This document shows positions 52,296 through 61,460 of a stretch of 64,000 nt of DNA, piece by piece. The notes under the pieces were generated by a model. It worked only from the letters and a program-made list of their open reading frames with translations. It had not been told where the DNA came from and did not search any database. Position numbers and translations under genes: made by a program. Every line of letters starts with the position of its first letter. The first letter of the stretch is position 1. The DNA comes from Eubacteriales bacterium (GTDB lineage Bacteria; Bacillota; Clostridia; Tissierellales; GPF-1). The stretch covers positions 1-64,000 of the forward strand of contig DAOUQF010000013.1 in NCBI GenBank assembly GCA_030625815.1, read 5' to 3'.

Positions 52296-52383
52296 CATCT
52301 CCGATTCAAAATATGTTTAAAAATAATCAGATATCACCGAAACTAAAATTCTTTTACGACTATTTTTAAGCAGTAACAATAAA

Positions 52384-52412
52384 ATTATAAGGGATTTATT
52401 ACCGAATTGCAA
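52384..52412 (-). promoter_or_regulatory. Promoter of MFS copy 2
   Basis: On the minus strand TTGCAA and TATAAT with a 17-bp spacer, giving a leader of about 80 nt. Confidence 0.7.
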
Positions 52413-52465
52413 CAGCTTTCACTAATTTGACATGAGTTCATCTCATTTTCGAAACAACTTCGCCA

Positions 52466-52497
52466 CAAAAAAAGAGTGCTGTTTATCACCCTTTTTT
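52466..52497 (-). terminator. Terminator of the response regulator gene
   Basis: AAAAGAGTG/CACCCTTTT (one G-U pair) with a T run on the minus strand, overlapping the end of the gene. Confidence 0.75.
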
Positions 52498-53223
52498 CCG
52501 ATTTGTCTTTCTATATGTCTGAGGGGTTTCTCCTCGTTGCTTTCGAAATACCCGGCTAAAATAATGTTGACTGCCATATCCGCAATTTTCGGCAATCTCA
52601 TACATTTTTTGCTCCGTATTCGACAAAAGACAACAGGCTTTTCCAATCCGAAGCGCGGTGATATATTCCCCAAAACTCATGCCAAATTCTTTCTGCATGC
52701 TTCTAGTTAAGGAAGAAGCACTCACATGCAAAGCGCCCGCAATTCCATTGAGGGTCGTCTCTGGGTCCGTAAAACGGCCCTCCAACAACACCCGGGCTTG
52801 CCGTGCAAGACTCAACTCGTCAGCCATTTCCTCCACCCGTTCAACGGTTTCTTTGGCGATCCTTTCCCCCGCTTCCCGCAAGACCATAAATAGTTGTTCG
52901 CGATCAACCGGTTTCAGCAAATAATCCAACACACCCAAGCGAATTCCCTGTTGCGCATAAGAAAATTGATCATAGCCCGATAAAATCACAACTTGGATAC
53001 GCGGCATAATGGATCGCAGCTTTTCAATCATCTCCAATCCATTCATCTCCGGCATATTAATATCAACGAGAACAATCTGCGGTTTCTCTTGGGTGGCAAT
53101 CCGCAAGGCCTGCTTCCCATTTTCCGCCAACCCAACAATCTCCCAGCTCGGAAACCAGTTTCGGATCAATCCCGCCAAACCATTTCGAATGGTGCGCTCG
53201 TCATCTGCAATCAAAATTTTCAT
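52486..53223 (-). CDS. YesN-type response regulator (receiver + AraC HTH)
   Basis: A 245-residue response regulator: receiver domain residues 1-120 (DDE near residue 6, phospho-Asp in LVDINMPEMNG near residue 54, Lys in LKPVD near residue 104), a helical linker, and an AraC-type double helix-turn-helix at the C-terminus (MYEIAENCGYGSQHYFSRVFRKQRGETPQTYR). It overlaps the kinase gene by 4 nt (ATGA). Its target is unknown; the secreted flavoprotein gene upstream in the same direction is the obvious candidate. Confidence 0.92.
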   Translation of the reverse strand: MKILIADDERTIRNGLAGLIRNWFPSWEIVGLAENGKQALRIATQEKPQIVLVDINMPEMNGLEMIEKLRSIMPRIQVVILSGYDQFSYAQQGIRLGVLDYLLKPVDREQLFMVLREAGERIAKETVERVEEMADELSLARQARVLLEGRFTDPETTLNGIAGALHVSASSLTRSMQKEFGMSFGEYITALRIGKACCLLSNTEQKMYEIAENCGYGSQHYFSRVFRKQRGETPQTYRKTNRKKG

Positions 53224-54910
53224 CCTTGTCCTCCCCGTTTCGGGATCCGCAGCTCAATCCGCGTCCCTCCGCTTCCCGAAAGGATCCGTGTAATGCCATA
53301 AGCCTTTCCATAAACCAATTGCAGCCTCCGTTGCACATTCTTCATGCCAACACCCAGCGATTCGCCGTCACCCGCTACACTCTCCCGCAATTTCCGAAGC
53401 GCCATCGGCTCCATGCCAATCCCCGTGTCGCAAATCGCAATCTCCAGCCGCCTCGCTTCCTCATAAATCTCAATGCGAATCGAACCGCCTTTTGCTTTGG
53501 GTTTGATACCATGATAAATCGCATTTTCCACCAAAGGCTGCAGAATTAATTTTGGAATCTCCCATTGCATATCTGCACGGCAATCAATCTCAAACTGCAA
53601 ACGCTCCTCATAGCGGATCTTTTGAATAAATAGATAGTTTCGAATCTGCTGAACTTCATTTTCCAAACTCGTCCATTCTTTGCCTTGATTCAAGGAGTAT
53701 CGAAAGAATTTCGACAATGCCTGAATCATATCGGCCGCTTCATCGGCGCCATGCTCCAAAGCCTTCCATTGAATCGTATCCAAGGTATTATATAGAAAAT
53801 GAGGCTGAATCTGCGCTTGCAACGCTGTCATTTCCGCCCTTTGCTTTTCCTTTTCCTTCTCTTTGACTTGCCCGATCAAATCCTGTATCTGGCCCAAAAG
53901 CCAATTGAACCGCTCTCCCAGCCGCCCAATTTCATCCCTTCTTTTCTCTTCAAAGCGAACGGAAAGGTCCCCCGCTCCCGCTTGTTCAATCAATGCCGTC
54001 AACCGATTCATGGGTCGAAAGATCCCACTGATAATAACGCCAACCAAAAAAACCGCAATCAACAAAATTCCGCCTCCAAGACCCATTAACGATGTGATCA
54101 GTTTCTGCGTTGGCGCGGCCATGGCTTCCTCTGAAATCACAATGCCCATCTGCCAGCCCGGCACGCTCTTCAATGGAGCCAAAAACAAGCGCCCTTCCTG
54201 ACCATTTTGCCCTTCGACTCGATACCCCTGTTGATCTCTGACAGCAGCGGCACCCAACGTTTGAAAGGCTTCCAATTCCGTCACCTCGTATCCCGCTTGG
54301 GTCGGGGTGAAAATATGATCGCTGCCGTCCACCAGCCAGCCTTGTCCATCCTCCACAACCACTTCACTGGCCAATTCCGAGAGTTTGGACAATCGGATTG
54401 CCGCGTTCACATACCCCGATGTTTTATCCTCCACGCCAAATATGCGATGGTGAATGATTACTATGGGTTCTTCATTGGATTTTGAAATAATCGGATCGCT
54501 GATCACAAAATCAGCCCCGGTCTCTTGAATCCGTTGAAAATATTCCCGATCGCGAATGTCAATCACCGTATCATCGGAGATCCACATCATGCCCTCTTCA
54601 TCGCAAATGCCAAAGGATTCAAAGGCATCATCGTGCTGCGCGTCAAAGGCACGCATATAGGGCTTGATTCTTGTCATATCCATGGACGAAGCAATTCGCT
54701 CTCTGTCAGCACCTGAACCTCTGCAATTCGCTGGTCCATCCATCCGCTGATCTGCGCCGACTTCGCTTCAATAATTTGTTCCGTCAGATTTCTCGTCATT
54801 TCCATATTCTGTTGATTGACTTCTTGCCGCGTCACGGCAAGAAAGCTTGTTAAGATGATGCCTAAGGCAACCACCACAATCCATACAATTCGATTTCGTA
54901 AAGAGCCCAT
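53220..54910 (-). pseudogene. YesM-type sensor histidine kinase, frameshifted in an AG repeat
   Basis: The kinase should run from ATG 54910 (GGAGG five nt upstream) to 53220: an N-terminal membrane helix, an outside Cache-like sensor domain, a second helix near 54050, HAMP, then His_kinase (QAQIQPHFLYNTLDTIQW with the phospho-His) and HATPase (LILQPLVENAIYHGI; GIGMG). The frame breaks at 54699-54704, CTCTCT on the plus strand: with three AG units the N-terminal part ends at LLRPWI-stop; with two units it reads LTERIASSMDM and continues in frame. So a 2-nt slippage event turns it off. It may be a phase-variable gene, a young pseudogene or a sequencing error. Confidence 0.8.
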
Positions 54911-54956
54911 GCCAGCCTCCTGTTTTTCTTCCTCTGCCATTATACAGGATTTTTAC

Positions 54957-54987
54957 AAAAAGAAAAGGTTGCGCAGTTGCGCAACCT
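54957..54987 (-). terminator. Terminator of the flavoprotein gene
   Basis: An 8-bp stem GGTTGCGC/GCGCAACC with a 4-nt loop and a T-rich tail on the minus strand. Confidence 0.88.
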
Positions 54988-54995
54988 CGAATTCT

Positions 54996-56780
54996 CTATT
55001 TGACTACCTCTTCACCAGCGATTCGACCAAATACCGTCAAATCCGTGATGGCATTTCCACCCAGTCGGTTCTTGCCGTGAATGCCGCCTGTCACTTCTCC
55101 GGCCGCATACAAACCTTCAACGACTTGTCCTTCTGCCGTCATCACCTGAGCTTGTGTATTGATCACAACCCCACCCATGGTATGGTGAACAGAAGGTGCT
55201 ACTTTTTGAATATAGAACGGCGCTTCTTCAATCGAGAATTTCAAACCACGGCGATTCCAAACAGAATCCTCACCCGTTGTTTTCATATCTTCATTGTATT
55301 GATCCAACACCGCTTGCATCTTCTCAAGATTTAAACCAAAGTGATTGGCCAATTCTTCCACGCTGTCCGCTTTGAACAATTCACCGTTTTTCACCAATTC
55401 GTCGTACTCTTTTTGGAAGTGATCCATATGGCTGGCTTCCGTGACTTGATTGTCCCATACCAGGTAGCCAATGCTGTCCGTTTGCGCCAGGATTCCTTTC
55501 GAAATCACATCGCGACGATCCAACTCTCCGACAAAACGATCACCTTCTTTATTGAACAAAAGCGCTCCGTCAAATCGCGTATCCGCTACGTACGAAAGGA
55601 TTCCTGTTTTCACGCTGCAGGCCGGGTAAGTCTGAATGAATTCCATGTCAACCAAAGCGGCTCCAATTTTCTCCGCCATGGCAATACCATCGCCTGTTGT
55701 TCCTTCCTGATCTGTTGAGTTGTATCGCTCATCATATTCAGCATTATACGCCATACGCATTTCCACATTGGCACCGAATCCGCCGGTTGCCAATACGACA
55801 CCATTCTCGGCAAAGAAGGTCACGGTTTGATCACCCTTTGTCGCTTCCACGCCAATCACTCGGTCGTTCTCATCCGTCAAAAGCGTTGTCGCCCGCGTAT
55901 TCATATGGAAAGGAATTTCCATTCCATCCGCCTTTGCCTTCAGCTTACTGATCATTTCATATCCAGATCCGCCTTCAGGGAAGATGGCGCGCGGTACGGA
56001 ATGACCGCCAAACTGCATCAAATAATCCGGCTGATAATTCACCTTGATTTCATCACGCAACCACTCGGCGCCCGACAAAGCATTTTCCGCCAATACAGCG
56101 ACCAATTCCGGATTCGCTTGATTGTCTCCGCCCTTTAAGGTGTCGGCTGTATATTGCTCAATCGAATCTTGAACGCCTTTATTTTCCTGAACCCAGCTGC
56201 CCGGTACATTCAATTCTCCGCCCGACACCAATGTGTTGCCGCCTACAAAGCTCATTTTTTCCAGCACGATTACATCCGCGCCGGCCTCTGTCGCCGTAAT
56301 CGCCGCTGTCATACCGGCACCGCCAGCACCCACAACGACCACATCAACACGATACTCCAAAGGAGTTTGATCCGAAGCCGCTGCCGCAACCGCAACCAAA
56401 TCCGCTACCGTCACACCCGCCGCGCCCAAAGCGCTCTCAATGGCTTCCAATAGACCATTTGTCGAATAAGAGGCACCGCTCACTTCATCGATGCTTAAGC
56501 TGTTCTTCGTCAAAACTTGATCGATGACTTCTTGCATGGGAGCTTCTGAAAGTCCTTCTGTCTCATGACTTTCCAGAATCTCAATCCCTGTAATCACATT
56601 TTTTTCCAAAGTTACATTCACTCGAATCGCGCCGTCTTTTCCTTCGCCAGCTCCTTCAAAAGTGCCGCTAACACCTGTGACTTCCGTTGCTGGTTCTTCT
56701 GTCGCCGTCGATGCGCCTGTGCATCCCGCTAGCGAAAACACCATCAAAACAGCAAGCATCATTGCTAAAAATCGTTTCAT
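54996..56780 (-). CDS. Secreted FMN/FAD flavoprotein reductase (fumarate/urocanate reductase-like lipoprotein)
   Basis: A 594-residue exported lipoprotein: signal with lipobox LAGC at residues 17-20. Residues about 40-130 are an FMN-binding domain with SGASYST, where the final Thr would carry FMN covalently. Residues about 150-590 are the flavocytochrome c/fumarate reductase FAD domain: VVVGAGGAGMTAAITATEAGA, HHTMGG near residue 530 and the C-terminal GKNRLGGNAITDLTVFG with the substrate Arg. It would reduce an enoate (fumarate, urocanate, methacrylate or similar) at the cell surface, taking electrons from membrane flavin or polyferredoxin systems. No heme motif. Start follows CGGAGG. Confidence 0.88.
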   Translation of the reverse strand: MKRFLAMMLAVLMVFSLAGCTGASTATEEPATEVTGVSGTFEGAGEGKDGAIRVNVTLEKNVITGIEILESHETEGLSEAPMQEVIDQVLTKNSLSIDEVSGASYSTNGLLEAIESALGAAGVTVADLVAVAAAASDQTPLEYRVDVVVVGAGGAGMTAAITATEAGADVIVLEKMSFVGGNTLVSGGELNVPGSWVQENKGVQDSIEQYTADTLKGGDNQANPELVAVLAENALSGAEWLRDEIKVNYQPDYLMQFGGHSVPRAIFPEGGSGYEMISKLKAKADGMEIPFHMNTRATTLLTDENDRVIGVEATKGDQTVTFFAENGVVLATGGFGANVEMRMAYNAEYDERYNSTDQEGTTGDGIAMAEKIGAALVDMEFIQTYPACSVKTGILSYVADTRFDGALLFNKEGDRFVGELDRRDVISKGILAQTDSIGYLVWDNQVTEASHMDHFQKEYDELVKNGELFKADSVEELANHFGLNLEKMQAVLDQYNEDMKTTGEDSVWNRRGLKFSIEEAPFYIQKVAPSVHHTMGGVVINTQAQVMTAEGQVVEGLYAAGEVTGGIHGKNRLGGNAITDLTVFGRIAGEEVVK

Positions 56781-56987
56781 ATTTTTCCTCCGTTGTTATA
56801 GTTTTCACAATCACTATCGATTATAGCGTCCAAGGAGAAAAGAATCTTTAGACTGATTTTCCAAACTTTGCACTTTTTTGCAGGTGATCCGGAAACAGTC
56901 GCGTAAAATTACAATCATCACCCGCTTACCTCACTCTCACAAGCTGGAACTTACCTTTACACTTTACAACACGTTCGGATTCAAAAC

Positions 56988-57016
56988 TTGACTAGAACGT
57001 ATGTTCGCGTTACTCT
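56988..57016 (+). promoter_or_regulatory. dinB promoter with LexA box
   Basis: TTGACT and TACTCT with a 17-bp spacer. AGAACGTATGTTCG (56994-57007) fills most of that spacer and matches the Gram-positive SOS box CGAAC-N4-GTTCG in 13 of 14 positions, so LexA binding would block RNA polymerase directly. Confidence 0.85.
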
Positions 57017-57041
57017 AAAGCTGAAAAGAGAAGGTGAACCC

Positions 57042-58199
57042 ATGATTATCTTTCATATTGATGTAAACTCCGCTTACCTCAGCTGGCAAGCGGCTTATGA
57101 ACTCGAAAACGGAAGCGCCCGCGACCTGCGCACCCTTCCTTCCATTATCGGCGGCGATCAGGCCAAACGCCACGGCATTGTACTGGCCAAATCCCTCCCC
57201 GCTAAAAAACAGGGGATCATTACGGGCGAATCCCTGATGGAAGCCCGACTCAAGTGCCCCAGCCTCCTGGTGATCCCGCCTAACTATCAATTATTTGCTC
57301 AATGCAGTGAAGCCATGTACGAGTTGCTGCTGGAATATTCACCTCACGTGCAACGCTACTCCGTGGATGAATGCTTTTTGGACTATACGGCGTCTCAGCG
57401 CCTATTCGGAGACCCTGAGGAAACGGCTCACACCATCCGCAACCGCATCAAGGAGGAATTAGGGTTCACCGTCAACATTGGAATCTCCTCCAATAAGTTA
57501 TTGGCTAAAATGGGCGGCGAACTGCAAAAACCCGATCAGGTCCATACCCTGTTTCCCGCCGAGGTCGCGGAAAAAATGTGGCCCCTGCCTGTAGGCGATC
57601 TCTTTATGGTGGGCCGCGCCACAAGAAAAAAACTCAAGCGCCTCAATATTCAAACCATCGGGGCATTGGCAAATAGCGAGCCAGCCTTCCTGCGGCTTCA
57701 CTTCAAAAGCTACGGCACCCTCCTTTGGCAATACGCCAACGGCATCGACGACAGTTTCGTCCGCGAATCCAATTTCCCCGCGCAAAAGGGCGTGGGGAAC
57801 AGCACCACCATTTCCTTCGATGTGACGGACCGCAAAGAAGCGCTCTTGGTGCTTCTGTCCCTCACCGAAAAGGTAGCCATCCGCATGCGAAGGAAAAAGG
57901 CTCTCGGGCAGGTGGTGGCCATCTCCATCAAGAGTTTTCAATTGGAGCGAGTCAGTCATCAGCGCCGGCTACCTCACCCCTGTCAGTCCACCCGCGCCCT
58001 CTATGAGGTGGTGGAATCTCTTTTCGATACCTACGATCGCGAAAAGGACGCCACCCTTGATGCAACCATGGACAGAATCCGAAAACGGTACGGAGAAAAA
58101 ATTCTAATTCGCGGCTGTTTTCCCCACAGCGGAATCAAATCCATTCAGGGCGGTGTCGCCGAAAACGATGATTATCCGATTATGACCAGTCTCTTATAG
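57042..58199 (+). CDS. dinB: Y-family DNA polymerase IV-like protein
   Basis: A 385-residue translesion polymerase: MIIFHIDVNSAYLSW start with the first catalytic Asp (residue 6), YSVDECFLDYT near residue 105 with the Asp-Glu pair, GISSNKLLAKMGGELQKP near residue 149, HhH thumb and little-finger domains. It is more like the UmuC/DinB branch of Clostridia than E. coli Pol IV (it has a longer N-terminal YELENGSARDLRTLPSIIGGD loop). The LexA box makes it SOS-induced. Start ATG 57042 follows GAAGGTG; the longer frame from 56988 covers the promoter. Confidence 0.92.
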   Translation: MIIFHIDVNSAYLSWQAAYELENGSARDLRTLPSIIGGDQAKRHGIVLAKSLPAKKQGIITGESLMEARLKCPSLLVIPPNYQLFAQCSEAMYELLLEYSPHVQRYSVDECFLDYTASQRLFGDPEETAHTIRNRIKEELGFTVNIGISSNKLLAKMGGELQKPDQVHTLFPAEVAEKMWPLPVGDLFMVGRATRKKLKRLNIQTIGALANSEPAFLRLHFKSYGTLLWQYANGIDDSFVRESNFPAQKGVGNSTTISFDVTDRKEALLVLLSLTEKVAIRMRRKKALGQVVAISIKSFQLERVSHQRRLPHPCQSTRALYEVVESLFDTYDREKDATLDATMDRIRKRYGEKILIRGCFPHSGIKSIQGGVAENDDYPIMTSLL

Positions 58200-58212
58200 A
58201 AAGGAGGAAGCC

Positions 58213-58476
58213 ATGCGCATTGTTTCCAAGCCCATCGAAATGATCGCTTGGTTCCCCACAAAGAACCAACCGCGACCGCTTCGTTTCCGAATCCAGCAAC
58301 CCGATGAATCCTATAAAGTTGTGCAAGTCCACCGCGTCCAAGAAGTGCGAAAGGAACGCCTTGCCGGCATCGACTCCTTTGTTTTTCGATGCGAAAGCGA
58401 AGTGAACGGCCACCTGCAGCTCTACGAGCTCAAATACCTGATTCGAGAATGCCGCTGGCTGCTCTATAAAATGTAA
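58213..58476 (+). CDS. Small dinB-partner protein, unknown
   Basis: An 87-residue soluble basic protein starting MRIVSKPIEMIAWF and ending CRWLLYKM. It starts 13 nt after dinB with AAAGGAGG, so it shares the LexA-controlled transcript. I recall similar small genes beside dinB in other Clostridia, but no named family; it does not look like YolD. A role as a polymerase accessory or SOS-response factor is inference. Its last 20 residues are repeated as a fragment at 62391-62453 with only silent differences. Confidence 0.75.
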   Translation: MRIVSKPIEMIAWFPTKNQPRPLRFRIQQPDESYKVVQVHRVQEVRKERLAGIDSFVFRCESEVNGHLQLYELKYLIRECRWLLYKM

Positions 58477-58512
58477 ACAGGGATGCATGCCCATCGGCAT
58501 GCATCCCTGTTT
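58475..58512. terminator. Terminator after the dinB operon
   Basis: A perfect 17-bp stem AAACAGGGATGCATGCC with a CATC loop; T-rich 3' end on both strands. Confidence 0.88.
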
Positions 58513-58549
58513 ATCCGTTATTCTTTTCTCACTTTGCACGCTTCGCCGA

Positions 58550-58660
58550 TTAAAAAGTTCCCGGTGCAGGCGCTTTCACTACAATCAATTCCAACAAGGC
58601 ATCATCCTTGTTGCCCACATTCATCTTGGTCTGAACCGGAATTTTCAACACCGTTCCTGT
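58550..58660 (-). pseudogene. Cupin gene remnant
   Basis: The minus strand encodes TVLKIPVQTKMNVGNKDD then LIVVKAPAPGTF-stop, matching the C-terminal third of the intact cupin gene at 62524-62841. Upstream it jumps straight to the promoter-side sequence with no start codon. Two deletions explain this by comparison with the intact copy: one between two GGTTCC repeats and one between two TTCG repeats. Confidence 0.8.
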
Positions 58661-58714
58661 TCGTCATCTTTTCTTCCTCATTCTTTGAATCCCTGAAGTA
58701 TATAAAAAAACAAA

Positions 58715-58740
58715 AGAAAAAAGTGTTACCGAAGTAACAC
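58715..58740 (-). terminator. Terminator of the opuC operon
   Basis: On the minus strand GTGTTAC-TTCG-GTAACAC followed by a T run. The same hairpin ends the EamA gene at 62899-62916. Confidence 0.88.
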
Positions 58741-58749
58741 TTTCTTTTC

Positions 58750-59649
58750 TTATTCCGTAATCAGTCCCGCATTTACCAAGAACTCATGGGCAACGTCTTC
58801 AATCGGAGTCTTCTCCACATCAACATTATAATTCAATTGCTGCATGGCTGCCTCGTCCATGATCTGATCCAACTTTTGCAATTCCGCTACCACTTCCGGA
58901 TACTCCAGATAACTTTCTCCATTCATAATTGGTGCCACATAATATGGCGGGAAGAAGTTTTTATCGTCTTCCATAATCACCAAATCATATTCAAGAATTT
59001 TTCCATCCGTCGAAAATGCATCAATAATATCCGTTTGTCCTGATTTTATCGTTTCATAGCGAAGCCCGGGATCAATACCCAGTTCTTCTTTGAATTTAAA
59101 ATCTTTATAGTGTTTTTTGATGCCTGGAAGTCCATCCTCCCGAGCCAAGAATTCAACGGTTGCCGTAAATCGCAATTCATCAGCAACCTCAATCATCTCC
59201 GAAACCGTTTTTATATTATACTGCTCGGCAACTTCTCTTCGAATTGAGAATGTATAGGTATTGTTGTATCCCAAATCCGGCAACCATTCGACATCAAATT
59301 GCTCTTTGTATTCCTTTACGACATAGTCATATACCGCTTGCGGATCCTTTAATTCGTTTTGAGCAAGAATCGCCCCGTAGGCCGTCCCTGTATATTCTGG
59401 ATAAACATCGACTTCTCGCGCCTTCAAAGCCTCGAAAACAATGCTCGTACCACCAAATTCTGTAAGTTCAGTCGTATAGTCCGTATTCGCTTCAATTAAT
59501 TGCGCAAAGATTTGTCCTAAGATTCGAGCTTCCGTATAGTTTTTAGTTCCCACCTTGATCACTTTAGCATCCGCATCCGTTCCACCGGAGCAACCTGACA
59601 AGACCAACGCCACCGCTAAAAATACAATCATTACTATTCTTTTTTTCAT
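58750..59649 (-). CDS. Osmoprotectant ABC transporter, substrate-binding lipoprotein (OpuCC-like)
   Basis: A 299-residue solute-binding protein of the OpuAC/ProX type for glycine betaine, carnitine or choline: lipobox LSGC at residues 17-20, VIKVGTKNYTEARILGQI near residue 30, FGGTSIVFEALKAREVDVYPEYTGTAYG near residue 65. Tyr and Trp residues for a betaine cage are present, but binding specificity is not certain. Starts immediately after the permease stop. Third gene of the ATPase-permease-binding protein operon. Confidence 0.9.
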   Translation of the reverse strand: MKKRIVMIVFLAVALVLSGCSGGTDADAKVIKVGTKNYTEARILGQIFAQLIEANTDYTTELTEFGGTSIVFEALKAREVDVYPEYTGTAYGAILAQNELKDPQAVYDYVVKEYKEQFDVEWLPDLGYNNTYTFSIRREVAEQYNIKTVSEMIEVADELRFTATVEFLAREDGLPGIKKHYKDFKFKEELGIDPGLRYETIKSGQTDIIDAFSTDGKILEYDLVIMEDDKNFFPPYYVAPIMNGESYLEYPEVVAELQKLDQIMDEAAMQQLNYNVDVEKTPIEDVAHEFLVNAGLITE

Positions 59650-60291
59650 TTATTCTTCCCCCTTCAAACCCTTTGGTGTAAGTTTCACTTCAACAAAATT
59701 TAATAGCGCGTCCATAACCAACGCCAGCAACGCAGTTGGAATTGCACCTGTAAGAATCATCATATTGTCTGCCATTGAAATTCCTCGGAAAATGAAATCA
59801 CCAAGACCACCGGCGCCAATCAAAGCCGCAATCGTCGCTGTACCAATATTGATAACGGTCGAAATCCGAATTCCTCCCATAATCATGGGAAGCGATAATG
59901 GCACTTCGATCATTTTCAAAATCTGCATCCTTGTCATGCCCATTCCACGGCCCGCCTCAATCACGGCTGCATCTACCGTTGTAATGCCGATATAGGTGTT
60001 TTTAATAATTGGCATTAATGCATACAGCAACAAGACAAATACCGAAGGCTTGAATCCAATTCCCATAATCGGAATAATCAAACCGAACAACGCCAGACTT
60101 GGAATCGTCTGCATAATATTGGCGACTCCCAACACAAAACCGGCAATATTTTGTTTCTTTGAAATCCAAATCCCAATGGGAACCCCAATCAAAATAGCAA
60201 ATGCTACAGCAATTCCCGTAATTTTCATATGCTGGATCAACGCACCGAAAATATCTTCGGCATGCGCCACCATAAATCGAATCAACTCCAT
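59650..60291 (-). CDS. Osmoprotectant ABC transporter, permease (OpuCB-like)
   Basis: A 213-residue permease with about six helices and the ABC permease loop EAGRGMGMTRMQILKMIEVPLSLPMIMGG near residue 112 that contacts the ATPase. It shares one base with the end of opuCA (TGATG) and its stop abuts the binding-protein start. Only one permease is seen, so it probably acts as a homodimer, unlike OpuC of Bacillus with OpuCB and OpuCD. Confidence 0.9.
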   Translation of the reverse strand: MELIRFMVAHAEDIFGALIQHMKITGIAVAFAILIGVPIGIWISKKQNIAGFVLGVANIMQTIPSLALFGLIIPIMGIGFKPSVFVLLLYALMPIIKNTYIGITTVDAAVIEAGRGMGMTRMQILKMIEVPLSLPMIMGGIRISTVINIGTATIAALIGAGGLGDFIFRGISMADNMMILTGAIPTALLALVMDALLNFVEVKLTPKGLKGEE

Positions 60292-61439
60292 CAGTCCTCA
60301 TCCCCCTCTTCTTCATATTCAGAAACGAGGTCTGCCAATACATCCAAAACACTGGACTGCGTTACAACACCTACCATCTTCTCCTCATCATCGACAACCA
60401 CCAAACGATTGGCTTCCGTTTCCTTCATCAAAGCCAACACATTGGGAAGATTCTCTGTTTCATGTACGGCCTGAATCTCTACCTTCACCAAATCTCGCAA
60501 GATTTTTTCTTCCGCTTTCTGGCCACGCAATTGGTTGATATGAATCCAGCCCAATGGTACCTGCTGCTGTTTCCCTTCTTTTTCCACGACAATCGCCCGT
60601 CTAATTCCACGCGATTTCATAATTTCAAAAGCCTGCAAGCCGCGACGACGCGCGCCGATGACTTCCACTTTTCGATTCATAATGTCTTTGGCATACATCA
60701 TCTCAGGCAATTTCCACAAACGGTCTTTGCCCACGAAGTTTTCTACATAATCGTTAACCGGATGTTTTAAAATTCGCTCCGGTGTATCAAATTGCAGAAT
60801 TTTGCCATCTTTCATGACGGCAATTTTATCGCCAATCTTTAAAGCCTCATCCATATCATGGGTAACGAACACAATGGTCTTGCCCAACTCATCCTGCAAT
60901 TTCAGCAACTCCCGCTGCAATTGTTCCCGCGTCATTGGATCCAACGCAGAAAACGGCTCATCCATCAGAATCACATCCGGATTGGTCGCCAAGGCCCGGG
61001 CAACGCCAATTCGCTGTTGCTGCCCCCCGGACAATTCATGAGCGTAACGGTGATAATAGGATTTATCCAAATCCACCAATTCCAGTAATTCCAATGCGCG
61101 CAACCGACGCTTCTTTTTGTCCCAATTCAACAGCTTGGGTACCAGCTCAATATTTTCCCCGATGGTAATATGTGGGAGCAAACCAACCTTCTGAATCACG
61201 TACCCAATTTTTCTTCGCAACTCCACCGGACTATAGTCCATAATGGATTTCCCATCAAACAAAATTTCTCCGTCGCTCATAGGGATAAGCCGGTTGATCA
61301 TCTTCATACTTGTCGTTTTCCCACAACCACTCTCACCAATCAGGACAATAATCTGCCCTTTTTCAATCTTCAAATTCAGTCGATCCACTACAATCGTCTT
61401 TTGATCATAGGTTTTCACGACGTTTTTTAATTCAATCAT
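60291..61439 (-). CDS. Osmoprotectant ABC transporter, ATPase with CBS domains (OpuCA-like)
   Basis: A 382-residue ATPase: Walker A GESGCGKTTS near residue 37, signature LSGGQQQRIGVARAL near residue 137, Walker B VILMDEPFSALDP near residue 157 and His in FVTHDMDEA near residue 193. The C-terminal 130 residues are two CBS domains, typical of OpuA/OpuC ATPases, which sense ionic strength or c-di-AMP. Start ATG 61439 follows GGAGG five nt upstream; a GTG at 61445 is too close. First gene of the operon, with an operator-like repeat over its promoter. Confidence 0.93.
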   Translation of the reverse strand: MIELKNVVKTYDQKTIVVDRLNLKIEKGQIIVLIGESGCGKTTSMKMINRLIPMSDGEILFDGKSIMDYSPVELRRKIGYVIQKVGLLPHITIGENIELVPKLLNWDKKKRRLRALELLELVDLDKSYYHRYAHELSGGQQQRIGVARALATNPDVILMDEPFSALDPMTREQLQRELLKLQDELGKTIVFVTHDMDEALKIGDKIAVMKDGKILQFDTPERILKHPVNDYVENFVGKDRLWKLPEMMYAKDIMNRKVEVIGARRRGLQAFEIMKSRGIRRAIVVEKEGKQQQVPLGWIHINQLRGQKAEEKILRDLVKVEIQAVHETENLPNVLALMKETEANRLVVVDDEEKMVGVVTQSSVLDVLADLVSEYEEEGDED

Positions 61440-61460
61440 GTGCACCTCCGTTTTTCAACA

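Larger units (their letters stand above)
58414..58740. repeat. Direct repeat copy 1 (small gene end, terminator, cupin remnant, hairpin)
   Basis: From CTGCAG at 58414 to the GTGTTAC hairpin at 58740 this stretch repeats, in the same order and direction, the one at 62391-62916. The gene-end part is 61 of 63 bases identical. Copy 1 has lost most of the cupin gene, copy 2 has lost most of the dinB-partner gene. The opuC and regulator genes lie between them. Confidence 0.8.

Noticed and set aside
53220-54743. 507-residue kinase starting at 54743 as an independent intact gene
   Set aside because: The first residues are an out-of-frame reading of the true N-terminal region; no ribosome-binding site, and the first membrane helix lies in the other frame.
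58180-58539. 119-residue minus-strand open frame opposite the dinB-partner gene
   Set aside because: Antisense shadow; the plus-strand gene has a good ribosome-binding site, operon position and conserved ending.
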